From the NCBI GenBank assembly GCA_947169505.1, contig CAMVPZ010000015.1, forward strand, positions 1-13,267: DNA of 13,267 nt, written 5' to 3'. Shown in pieces: positions 1 through 6,244 of the stretch (the first letter of the stretch is position 1; each line of letters opens with the position of its first letter). The position numbers and the translations under genes are program-made. Source of the stretch: an uncultured Pseudomonadota bacterium. GTDB lineage: Bacteria > Pseudomonadota > Alphaproteobacteria > Rs-D84. The notes beneath the pieces were generated by a model. That model worked only from the letters and a program-made list of their open reading frames with translations, was not told where the DNA came from and searched no databases.

Positions 1-1
1 C

Positions 2-76
2 ATAACATATGATGGACCAATTCCAAAAAATGAATCTGTATTATTGAAATCTGAACAAAAGGTACGCAAACAATGA
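2..76 (+). CDS. 3' end of an upstream gene, probably another ABC transporter subunit
   Basis: An open frame enters from the left edge and ends at TGA 74-76, giving a 24-residue tail that starts ITYDGPIPKN and ends in KVRKQ. Its stop overlaps the ATG of the permease at 73 as ATGA, an arrangement typical of translational coupling. MacAB-type operons usually place the membrane-fusion protein and the ATPase before the permease, so this is probably the tail of one of these. A DGxITYDG-like ending would suit an ABC ATPase, but the fragment is too short to decide. Confidence 0.55.
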   Translation: MTYDGPIPKNESVLLKSEQKVRKQ

Positions 77-1290
77 CATTTTACGACATCGTACATGAAT
101 CTTGGTTGTCTATCAGTGGAAATAAAATGCGTTCGTTTTTGACGGTGTTGGGTATCGTCATTGGTATTATGGCGGTGGTTATAATGGTTGCGGTTGGCGA
201 AACAGTGCAACAATCAATCACAGATCAATTTTCATCACTTGGAACAAATACAATAATGATACGTGCGGGGGCAGCGCAAAGTGCCGGTGTGCGTTCTGGC
301 AATCGTATGACATTGACAATGGATGATGTGAAATATCTATCTCAGTTACCAGATGTTGCAGCGGCAAGTCCTGTGGAAAACAGCGGTGCCCAGGTTGTAT
401 ACGGGAATAAAAATTGGTCTACATCAATGGTTGGTGTATATCCTGGATATGCAACAGTTCAAAATTTAGAAATAGAATATGGAACATTTATTGATATGTC
501 TGCGGTGCGAAATGCGGCGACATACGCAGTGATTGGTCCTGATACAGCCGAAGAATTAGGAATGCCGAAAAACCCAGTTGGTGAAATTATTCGTGTACGT
601 AATACGCCTTTGGTTGTTATTGGTGTGACTAAGGCCAAAGGTGATTCAGGTATGGGGTCCCAAGACGATATGATAATTGTTCCAATTACTACATTGAAAA
701 AACGTATTAATGGTTCACGTTTTCCAAATTCGGTAAATATGATTGCTTTGAAATTGTATCAAGATTCAGATAATAATATCGCAACAGAGCAAATAACCAG
801 TCTTTTACGTCAACAACATAAATTGAAAGATGGCGCCCCAGATGATTTCCAAATTACCGATATGAAACAAGTTATGGAAACGATGGAAACTGTGACGGGA
901 TATTTAACATTGTTGTTAATCGCAATAGCAGCGGTTTCATTACTGGTTGGTTCAATTGGTATTATGAATATGATGTTGGTATCGGTCGCAGAACGTACAC
1001 GTGAAATCGGCATTCGAAAAGCAATCGGCGCACAAGAAAGCACTATAATCACCCAATTTTTATCGGAATCAATATTAATATCATTTATTGGTTCTATGTT
1101 CGGGCTTGTTCTTGGCGTTGGATTATCACAGGGAATTGGTCGTTTGGTGTTGCATTATAACGTGCCATTTTCAATTTGGCCGGTTGTTGTGTCTGTTTCT
1201 GTGGCAATAGTGGTTGGATTGGTATCTGGCGTGGTACCTGCAATCAAAGCCGCCAAGTTAAATCCAATAGACAGTTTAAGATACGAATAA
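73..1290 (+). CDS. ABC transporter permease, MacB/FtsX family
   Basis: A 405-residue inner-membrane permease of the MacB/LolE type, expected to pair with a separate ATPase and often a MacA-like periplasmic adaptor in export or lipoprotein handling. Layout: a first membrane helix at about residues 20-41, a large periplasmic MacB_PCD domain at about 45-275, then three helices at about 277-302, 331-352 and 368-390 forming the FtsX domain. The signature RTREIGIRKAIGA, the coupling segment facing the ATPase, lies at 308-320, and the C-terminus NPIDSLRYE is typical of the family. There is no nucleotide-binding domain, so this is the permease-only form. AAAGG at 58-62 can serve as ribosome binding site and the start overlaps the preceding stop. 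The substrate cannot be told from sequence. Confidence 0.93.
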   Translation: MTFYDIVHESWLSISGNKMRSFLTVLGIVIGIMAVVIMVAVGETVQQSITDQFSSLGTNTIMIRAGAAQSAGVRSGNRMTLTMDDVKYLSQLPDVAAASPVENSGAQVVYGNKNWSTSMVGVYPGYATVQNLEIEYGTFIDMSAVRNAATYAVIGPDTAEELGMPKNPVGEIIRVRNTPLVVIGVTKAKGDSGMGSQDDMIIVPITTLKKRINGSRFPNSVNMIALKLYQDSDNNIATEQITSLLRQQHKLKDGAPDDFQITDMKQVMETMETVTGYLTLLLIAIAAVSLLVGSIGIMNMMLVSVAERTREIGIRKAIGAQESTIITQFLSESILISFIGSMFGLVLGVGLSQGIGRLVLHYNVPFSIWPVVVSVSVAIVVGLVSGVVPAIKAAKLNPIDSLRYE

Positions 1291-1339
1291 CATTTTTTAA
1301 TTCTTTCCCAAGGGGGGGATCCGCAGGGTGTGTGGGAAT

Positions 1340-1366
1340 CCGGCATTTGCCAGATTATTTATTTTT
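1340..1366 (+). terminator. Possible terminator of the ABC permease unit
   Basis: CCGGC-ATTT-GCCAG (one G-T pair) is followed by ATTATTTATTTTT. It lies 50 bp after the permease stop and overlaps the end of the convergent cysteine-rich gene. The stem is short, so this is tentative. Confidence 0.35.
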
Positions 1367-2491
1367 CAAGGTTAGTGCAAAACCTTTTAATTCTGTTGCG
1401 GCATTATTTGTTGACGATGATGTTGGTGTGTTTGAAGCATTTTCAAAACGTGCACCATAAATACATAATTTATAATCTTCTGGATCTGTTTTCAACCAAC
1501 ATTCACCGTTACCAGATACGCCGTTTACCATCTGTTTTTTTGTTAATTTCAATTCACATGCAGTGTTGGTGGAATTTGCATTTGAATTAAACGGACAATC
1601 ATATTTTCCTTGGTCAACAGATTTTTTATAAAAGCTGCCGCCCGGACAGAATTTTTTCACCGACCCGCTGCAAGATATAGGATCGGTCGAATTTGCACGT
1701 AAATATTGTCCCGGATCAACATGAATTTTTGCATCAACACAAGTTGCATGGTCTTCATCTGGTTCTTTACCACTTGAACAAGGTACACAATCATCCTTTC
1801 TGTCATTTGGCACTTTGTTCCCTGTGCATCTTTCGTTACCCTGAGACACAGCACGATTTATTGGATAATCTTTTTCGTTTGGACAATAATAACCGTCTGG
1901 ACATTCAGCGCAAGATTCACTGTTTGCAGGTAAATATTCCCCACGTATACAATGAACAGTTTGTTCTTGGTCATCAGGTTCAATACAATCTGTGTGTTCT
2001 GCATTAGCTACTTTACCGGTTGGACATTTTATAAGTCTGATATCAGCATCAGGATTTGTCCGGTTCATACGTATGCCGGGACAACGATAACCATCTAAAC
2101 AATCTGCACATTGGGCACTGTTTTTTGGTAAATATTTTCCAACAGGGCATGATATGTATGTATCAAGATAGTTTTCACCGGATTCATTATAACAATCAAA
2201 AATCGATTCTGCCTTTGCTTTCGATCTTGGAAAATTTTCAGGACATAAATTAACCCCCGGAAATTTACTTACTACGTTTAGATCTCTATTTTCACAGGCT
2301 TTTTTTAAATCTTTTGTTGTGGTTACATTGGCGCCACCAAGACAATAACATCCTGGACGACAATCGTAATTAGCACCATTTTTTCTAAATTTTCCAGCCG
2401 GTGCATCGGCGGCCATTCCATCGCCAATCCATGCGATTGAAAATATGGATGCCATGCCCAATATTAAAAACGTATTCTTTGTGAATTTCAT
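1355..2491 (-). CDS. Secreted cysteine-rich repeat protein, function unknown
   Basis: A 378-residue exported protein. The start at 2491 is chosen over an in-frame ATG at 2557 because GAGGG lies about 10 nt upstream, a promoter lies at 2529-2557, and the protein then begins with a classical signal peptide: MKFTKNTF, a hydrophobic core at about 8-22, and likely cleavage near GMA/AD (27/28). The mature part has about 26 cysteines, suggesting a disulfide-rich periplasmic or surface protein. Modules repeat: GKYLPKNSAQCADCLDGYRC, GEYLPANSESCAECPDGYYC and a diverged third beginning GQYLRANST. These resemble eukaryotic TNFR/ephrin-receptor-like cysteine modules in spacing. The C-terminus is a Ser/Thr/Asn-rich linker followed by a short tail. 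No catalytic motif is visible. The gene is monocistronic and ends convergently to the permease. I recognise the style of protein from uncultured alphaproteobacteria but not a function. Confidence 0.82.
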   Translation of the reverse strand: MKFTKNTFLILGMASIFSIAWIGDGMAADAPAGKFRKNGANYDCRPGCYCLGGANVTTTKDLKKACENRDLNVVSKFPGVNLCPENFPRSKAKAESIFDCYNESGENYLDTYISCPVGKYLPKNSAQCADCLDGYRCPGIRMNRTNPDADIRLIKCPTGKVANAEHTDCIEPDDQEQTVHCIRGEYLPANSESCAECPDGYYCPNEKDYPINRAVSQGNERCTGNKVPNDRKDDCVPCSSGKEPDEDHATCVDAKIHVDPGQYLRANSTDPISCSGSVKKFCPGGSFYKKSVDQGKYDCPFNSNANSTNTACELKLTKKQMVNGVSGNGECWLKTDPEDYKLCIYGARFENASNTPTSSSTNNAATELKGFALTLKNK

Positions 2492-2528
2492 AGTGATAAA
2501 ATCCCTCGTTTCCTTAATTATCACAATA

Positions 2529-2557
2529 ATTATACTATGTTTCGTAATTTTTTGCAA
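2529..2557 (-). promoter_or_regulatory. Promoter of the cysteine-rich protein gene
   Basis: On the - strand, TTGCAA (2557-2552), a 17-nt spacer and a perfect TATAAT (2534-2529) form a strong sigma-70 type promoter. The expected transcript start is near 2522, about 30 nt before the ATG at 2491. Confidence 0.75.
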
Positions 2558-2573
2558 AGATAAAATTTGTTTG

Positions 2574-2764
2574 TGGCGCGCCCATTCATTCTACCTCGAT
2601 ACGCAATAACAAAAAACTATAAAAACTCGTATTAAAAAACTCCGTTTTTATGCTTTTTGTAATTGTGTATTCTCGTATTCGCCATGCGCTTCGCTCTGGC
2701 GTATCCTTCTGGGCGCTTTATCTAATGAATTAAAAAACACCCACAAGGGTGTTTTTTGAATTTA
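2574..2764 (-). repeat. tRNA-Arg-associated 191-bp repeat, distal unit B
   Basis: Second of two tandem units downstream of tRNA-Arg; its 11-bp TGGCGCGCCCA edge at 2574 is exactly 191 bp from the equivalent site at 2765. In - strand order it contains the terminator hairpin (2757-2732), GCGCCCAGAAGGAT (2716-2703, exact complement of the tRNA-Arg 3' T-stem and acceptor strand), a hairpin with CGCCA/TGGCG ends (2680-2701), and a long A/T stem in which ATACGCAATAACAAAAA pairs with TTTTTGTAATTGTGTAT with one mismatch and one G-T pair. It ends in TGGGCGCGCCA, the tRNA-Arg 3' end including CCA. The terminator and anti-tRNA segments match unit A almost exactly, while the stem regions have diverged. 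Confidence 0.85.
2732..2757 (-). terminator. Terminator hairpin within repeat unit B
   Basis: A perfect 11-bp stem, AAAAAACACCC / GGGTGTTTTTT with loop ACAA. It is identical to the copy at 2923-2948 and symmetrical enough to work in both directions. Confidence 0.8.
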
Positions 2765-2955
2765 TGGCGCGCCCATTCATTCCCCTTGATAAACACCAAT
2801 CAAAATCAAAAAAATCTCCGTCTGTTGATTTTTTAAGATTTTTCTAAGTGTTCATCTGCGTATTGGTCATGCGTGCCTGCGGCACTCTGACCGATCCTTC
2901 TGGGCGCTTTATCTAATGAATTAAAAAACACCCACAAGGGTGTTTTTTGAATTTA
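2765..2955 (-). repeat. tRNA-Arg-associated 191-bp repeat, proximal unit A
   Basis: Immediately follows the encoded CCA of tRNA-Arg. In - strand order it holds the terminator (2948-2923), GCGCCCAGAAGGAT (2907-2894, complement of the tRNA 3' end), a hairpin with GGTCA/TGACC outer pairs (2865-2869 with 2888-2892) and GTGCC/GGCAC inner pairs (2873-2877 with 2881-2885), then nested A/T stems (GATAAACAC with GTGTTCATC, AAAATC with GATTTT, AAAAAATC with GATTTTTT). It ends in TGGGCGCGCCA, a copy of the tRNA 3' terminus. It shares ATCTGCGTATTGG-like text with the tRNA-Ser repeats. Confidence 0.87.
2923..2948 (-). terminator. Terminator of tRNA-Arg
   Basis: AAAAAACACCC-ACAA-GGGTGTTTTTT begins 8 nt after the CCA of tRNA-Arg in the direction of transcription. 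It is a stable Rho-independent hairpin with a T-run. Confidence 0.88.
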
Positions 2956-3032
2956 TGGCGCGCCCAGAAGGATTCGAACCCTCAACCTTCTGATCCGTAG
3001 TCAGATGCTCTATCCAATTGAGCCATGGGCGC
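2956..3032 (-). tRNA. tRNA-Arg (anticodon ACG)
   Basis: A 77-nt tRNA with encoded CCA. The acceptor stem is GCGCCCA/TGGGCGC with discriminator G. The D arm contains GCTCAATTGGATAGAGC, the anticodon stem-loop is TCTGA-CTACGGA-TCAGA with anticodon ACG at loop positions 3-5 (reads CGU; A34 would be deaminated to inosine by TadA), and the T arm has GGTTCGAATCC. The gene is complete with no mismatch in the acceptor. It lies about 50 bp downstream of the Smr gene, has its own promoter, and is followed by two 191-bp repeats that copy its 3' end. Confidence 0.96.
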
Positions 3033-3043
3033 AAACGACACTA

Positions 3044-3071
3044 ATTCTATATCATTTTATTTAAATTGCAA
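3044..3071 (-). promoter_or_regulatory. Promoter of tRNA-Arg
   Basis: TTGCAA (3071-3066), a 16-nt spacer and TAGAAT (3049-3044) on the - strand, about 12 nt before the mature 5' end of the tRNA. This gives the short 5' leader expected for RNase P processing. Confidence 0.6.
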
Positions 3072-3084
3072 GAAATTTTGCATT

Positions 3085-3456
3085 TTATTTTCGTTTGTGA
3101 TGAAACTTTACCAAAAAACTTCCGTTGTTAATCGGTTCAAAAGATATTATGTGCGGACTGATGATGCTTTCCTTCATCCATTGTGGGAATTTTTGTTTTA
3201 ATATGCCACTGGCCCCCGTTATCACAGTTGCGCTTTGTGCGCCAGACGTGGCAACATCGACCAACATAGACCATGCTTCTTCTTCGGTATGTTGATGAAA
3301 ATCAATAGTCACGTGTTGCGGAGTGGGGCGGGGTGATTCAGGGATTCGTGTTGATAAATGCAATGATTGACGAACAGATTTTTTTATTGAATTTTCATCT
3401 GCAACGAAATCTTCGCCAATCATTTCTGTGATATCTTTATCGGTCAATTGTTTCAT
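3085..3456 (-). CDS. Smr-domain (small MutS-related) protein
   Basis: A 123-residue protein whose C-terminal two thirds match the Smr fold. VTIDFHQHTEEEAW (49-62) replaces the usual LDLHGLTxxEA motif, keeping the acidic residue and histidine. TVITGASG (77-84) corresponds to the conserved TGKG-type loop, and FPQWMKE followed by SFEP and a GSFLVKF strand matches the end of the domain. Smr domains are nucleases or nucleic-acid-binding modules, also linked to ribosome rescue. The first 45 residues are a charged extension with no motif. The gene starts 3 nt after the alaS stop and is surely co-transcribed with it. The exact role is unknown; the family assignment is good but the motif is not canonical. 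Confidence 0.72.
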   Translation of the reverse strand: MKQLTDKDITEMIGEDFVADENSIKKSVRQSLHLSTRIPESPRPTPQHVTIDFHQHTEEEAWSMLVDVATSGAQSATVITGASGILKQKFPQWMKESIISPHIISFEPINNGSFLVKFHHKRK

Positions 3457-3459
3457 ATA

Positions 3460-3717
3460 TTATTCCGCCAAAGCCCCAACAGACATTGTTATACGACGTA
3501 TGCCAGAACTTATCGATTTTTCTTTGTTTATACGAGCCTTGATTATTTCACCAGTATGATAAATATGTGTTCCGCCGCATAATTCACAAGACACATCGCC
3601 GGCAGTTATAACCCGCACAGTGTCACCATACTTTTCACCAAACAATGCCATCGCACCACGTTTTTTTGCAGATTCTATATCCATTCGTGTTTGACCGGTA
3701 AATCTTCTGCAATCCAT
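3460..3717 (-). pseudogene. alaS: alaS 3' part, out of frame with the 5' part (second half of the editing domain)
   Basis: The true alaS content begins at TRMDIESAKK (from about 3690), and the 9 codons before it are out-of-frame alaS sequence. It encodes the end of the AlaRS editing domain, including CELCGGTH (C47 and H51 of this frame), which supplies the Cys and His completing the zinc site begun by HTATH in the upstream frame. The frame continues through the conserved SSGIRRITMSVGALAE and ends at TAA 3460-3462. Joined to the upstream frame it gives a protein of about 691 residues. The canonical C-terminal C-Ala domain is missing, and the Smr gene starts 3 nt later. It is listed separately because the two frames are not contiguous as read. 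Confidence 0.85.
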
Positions 3718-5534
3718 TTGTTGATTAAATCTTCGACTGATTGTTTTTCTTCGGCTGTTAATGCCCGACCAAATGAAAAATCAAATCGAACAGAATCAGG
3801 TGCCACCTTAGAACCCCTTTGTTCAACATCTTCATTCAAAACATGGCGTAATGCAGCCTGTAATAAATGTGTAGCCGTATGTGCACGTGCAATTTGTTGA
3901 CGATTTTGTTGATTTATCTCTGGCATAATTTCATCACCAACTTTGATTGGTGCAACCAAAACACCCTTATGCACAACAACATTTCCAACACGATTTGTTT
4001 CAGTAATATTCATTACAATTTTATCACCAATTTTGAAAATGCCTGTGTCGCCAACCTGACCACCTTGGGTGCCATAAAATGGTGTATGATCAAGTGCTAT
4101 TTCAACATTATCATTTTCATTGGCAGATTTTACAAATTCTTCACCACGTAAAATAGATAATACTTTTGATGGATTTGAAGTTTTTGTTTCATATTTTTCA
4201 ATGTCATTTGTATCTGGTAAATCACTTTGAGATTCCCACAAAACCCGCGTTCCACGGGTATCAGCACGTGAACGTTCTTTTTGTTCCAACATACATTTTT
4301 CAAAACCATTTACATCAACATTCATATTTTTATCACGCAAAATCATTTGGGTTAAATCAAGTGGAAATCCATAAGTATCAAATAATTTAAAAGCGATATT
4401 GCCCGGTAATATATTGTTGTTTACCTTTGGCAATTCGCTTTCCAATAATTTCATACCATTTTGTAACATGTCATCAAAAGAATTTTCTTCGTTACGAATA
4501 ATTTCAACGACATGTTTTTCGTTTGCTTTTAATTCAGGATATGCATCGCCCATTTGTTCAACCAAAGCAGGATATAAAGCAGAAAGCAAATCGCCACGAT
4601 GTCCCAATATTTGACCATGACGCATTGCACGACGTAATATTCTGCGAATTACATAGCCACGATCCGCATTGCTTGGGATAACACCATCTGCAATTGCAAA
4701 ACCAACAGCACGCAGATGGTCGGTAATGATTTTGAAACTGGGTTTATTTTCATCTGTCTCTTTGACACCAGTTAAATCAGATACAGCATGTTTTAAATTT
4801 ACAAACAAATCTGTATCATAATTGTCTGTTTTGTTTTGTAATACCGCCGCCCATCTTTCGAGACCTGCGCCTGTATCAACATTTTGTTTTGGTAAATTTG
4901 TTAAAACACCATTTGCGTCCCGATCGTATTGCATAAAAACATTATTCCACAATTCTACAAAACGACCACCATCTTCGTCCACACTTCCCGGCAATCCACC
5001 CGGAACATCCGGACCAAAATCATAGTGCATTTCTGTACATGGGCCACAAGGTCCGGTTTCGCCAGCCGACCACCAATTATCTTTATCAAGTCGAATCGCA
5101 TCTTTACCGGTTAATTTTTTCCAAATTTGTGTTGCTTCATCATCACTGATGTGTGTTGTCACAACAATTTTGTTTGGATCCAAACCGATTACCTTTGTTA
5201 AAACCTCCCATGACATAGCAATGGCTTCTTCTTTGAAATAATCGCCAAAGGACCAATTTCCCAACATTTCAAAGAAAGTATGATGTCGACCATCAAAACC
5301 AACGTCTTCCAAATCGTTGTGTTTTCCACCTGCACGAATACATTTTTGCACATCTGCGACACGTGGTGCAAACGCAGGTTCAACACCCTGTAAAATGCCT
5401 TTCCATGGAACCATACCAGCCACAGTAAACAATAATGTTGGGTCATTAGGTATTAATGATGCAGATGGAACAATTTTATGTCCATGTTGTTCAAAATAAT
5501 CTAAAAAAACTTTTCTTATATCATTGTATGTCAT
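3675..5534 (-). CDS. alaS: Alanine--tRNA ligase, frameshifted (aminoacylation, tRNA-recognition and first part of editing domain)
   Basis: Alanyl-tRNA synthetase charges tRNA-Ala and clears mischarged Ser/Gly-tRNA-Ala. This frame holds the class II catalytic domain (VFLDYFEQHGHKIVPSAS near the start, then KCIRAGGKHNDLEDVG and RHHTFFEMLGNWSFGDYF, and GPCGPC in the active-site region), the helical tRNA-recognition domain, and the editing domain up to HTATH (552-556), half of the zinc site. It then runs off frame after LPVK: HEWI-stop instead of T-RMDIESAKK. Adding one A to the AAA at 3692-3690 (GTCAAACACG) would restore the frame into the 3460-3717 segment. AAGGGA sits about 9 nt before the ATG. 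AlaRS is essential, so a sequencing or assembly error, a recent mutation, or a compensated frameshift must be considered. No classical slippery heptamer is seen. Confidence 0.93.
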   Translation of the reverse strand: MTYNDIRKVFLDYFEQHGHKIVPSASLIPNDPTLLFTVAGMVPWKGILQGVEPAFAPRVADVQKCIRAGGKHNDLEDVGFDGRHHTFFEMLGNWSFGDYFKEEAIAMSWEVLTKVIGLDPNKIVVTTHISDDEATQIWKKLTGKDAIRLDKDNWWSAGETGPCGPCTEMHYDFGPDVPGGLPGSVDEDGGRFVELWNNVFMQYDRDANGVLTNLPKQNVDTGAGLERWAAVLQNKTDNYDTDLFVNLKHAVSDLTGVKETDENKPSFKIITDHLRAVGFAIADGVIPSNADRGYVIRRILRRAMRHGQILGHRGDLLSALYPALVEQMGDAYPELKANEKHVVEIIRNEENSFDDMLQNGMKLLESELPKVNNNILPGNIAFKLFDTYGFPLDLTQMILRDKNMNVDVNGFEKCMLEQKERSRADTRGTRVLWESQSDLPDTNDIEKYETKTSNPSKVLSILRGEEFVKSANENDNVEIALDHTPFYGTQGGQVGDTGIFKIGDKIVMNITETNRVGNVVVHKGVLVAPIKVGDEIMPEINQQNRQQIARAHTATHLLQAALRHVLNEDVEQRGSKVAPDSVRFDFSFGRALTAEEKQSVEDLINKWIAEDLPVKHEWI

Positions 5535-5598
5535 ATTAAATATTCCCTTATGTACCGCTTTATGATAAAATTAAAAAATGTGATATTCAATCATAAAA

Positions 5599-5628
5599 TT
5601 GCACAATTGATATATTTTATGATATAAT
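5599..5628 (+). promoter_or_regulatory. Promoter of the three-helix membrane protein gene
   Basis: TTGCAC (5599-5604), an 18-nt spacer and a perfect TATAAT (5623-5628) lie in the divergent gap between alaS and the + strand gene. The transcript would start near 5635, giving a leader of about 18 nt with GAGAG before the ATG. Confidence 0.65.
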
Positions 5629-5652
5629 ATAAAAAACAAAGAGAGAATATTC

Positions 5653-6141
5653 ATGAATAAAAAACCAGGTTTGCTTTTTTCAGTGATTGTTTTCACGATA
5701 ATAGTGGTTGCCGCCGCTTTTCATGTTAATTTGGGTGGTGATTCAATGGTTCATTTGCGTGAAGGTGTCAATCCAGATATGGTTTTATATGTGTGTCTTG
5801 CCGAAAATTCTACTTGGAATCAGGTTGCCCAAGGACTGCGTTTGGTGGCCAGATACGCACCTTTGTTTTTTTCATTTGCGGGTGTTGTTTTGTTATTCAG
5901 TTGGGGATGGGCATTGTATCAAAATTTGTTAAAAGATAAATTCAGCGATGATGTTTATAAAAACCCATGGGAATTAACTAAAATTGTTTTTTGGGTGATG
6001 ATAGTTTTTACCGTTATATACATGACACCGAATCATTTCAGACGTGTTGAAATACGTGGTGATGACAGAGCGTGGGTTCTTTGTGATAACAATTCTGTTG
6101 ATGCAAGGGCTGTTCCGTACAAGCGGGTTTCTTTATATTAG
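5653..6141 (+). CDS. Small membrane protein with three predicted helices, unknown function
   Basis: A 162-residue protein I do not recognise. It has an N-terminal hydrophobic helix (about 7-23, signal anchor or signal peptide), a soluble stretch containing VCLAENSTWNQVAQGLR, a second helix (about 69-90), a loop KDKFSDDVYKNPWELTK, a third helix (about 109-125), and a charged tail of about 37 residues with one Cys. GAGAG lies 8 nt upstream of the ATG and a good promoter lies at 5599-5628. It is transcribed divergently from alaS and stands alone, with the HU promoter following. The size and layout suggest an inner-membrane accessory component, but no conserved motif identifies a system. Confidence 0.75.
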   Translation: MNKKPGLLFSVIVFTIIVVAAAFHVNLGGDSMVHLREGVNPDMVLYVCLAENSTWNQVAQGLRLVARYAPLFFSFAGVVLLFSWGWALYQNLLKDKFSDDVYKNPWELTKIVFWVMIVFTVIYMTPNHFRRVEIRGDDRAWVLCDNNSVDARAVPYKRVSLY

Positions 6142-6194
6142 AAAGTAGCATGTTTGTCAAGAATTAAGTTTTTTGGGGCTTTGAAATAATTAAC

Positions 6195-6223
6195 TTGACT
6201 TAAACCGCAGTTTTCTCTACGAT
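6195..6223 (+). promoter_or_regulatory. HU promoter with overlapping inverted repeats
   Basis: TTGACT (6195-6200), a 17-nt spacer and TACGAT (6218-6223). Two imperfect inverted repeats surround it: GTCAAG(AA)TTAA at 6156-6167 with TTAACTTGAC at 6190-6199, whose right arm covers the -35 box, and TTAAACCG at 6200-6207 with CGGTTAA at 6225-6231, which brackets the spacer and -10 box. These may be operator sites. The predicted leader is about 107 nt. Confidence 0.65.
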
Positions 6224-6244
6224 TCGGTTAAGCAGTGGAGGCAA

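Noticed and set aside
2492..2557. Longer N-terminus for the cysteine-rich protein (ATG at 2557)
   Set aside because: It would run through the promoter and the GAGGG ribosome binding site and would bury the signal peptide.
2642..2907. Retroelement primer-binding site (complement of tRNA 3' end)
   Set aside because: The complementary segments lack the part pairing with CCA at the Arg locus, and no reverse transcriptase or LTR-like structure is present in the window.
2574..2955. CRISPR array or ordinary insertion sequence
   Set aside because: There are only two units of 191 bp, no short repeat/spacer alternation, no cas genes, no transposase and no terminal inverted repeats with target duplications.
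3675..3717. Programmed -1 frameshift producing full-length AlaRS
   Set aside because: The shift site GTC AAA CAC is not an X-XXY-YYZ slippery heptamer, and re-pairing of the lysine tRNA on CAA would be poor. A single-base error or mutation is simpler.
5535..5598. T-box or riboswitch controlling alaS
   Set aside because: The leader is under about 100 nt, AT-rich, and shows no T-box sequence or stable hairpin.
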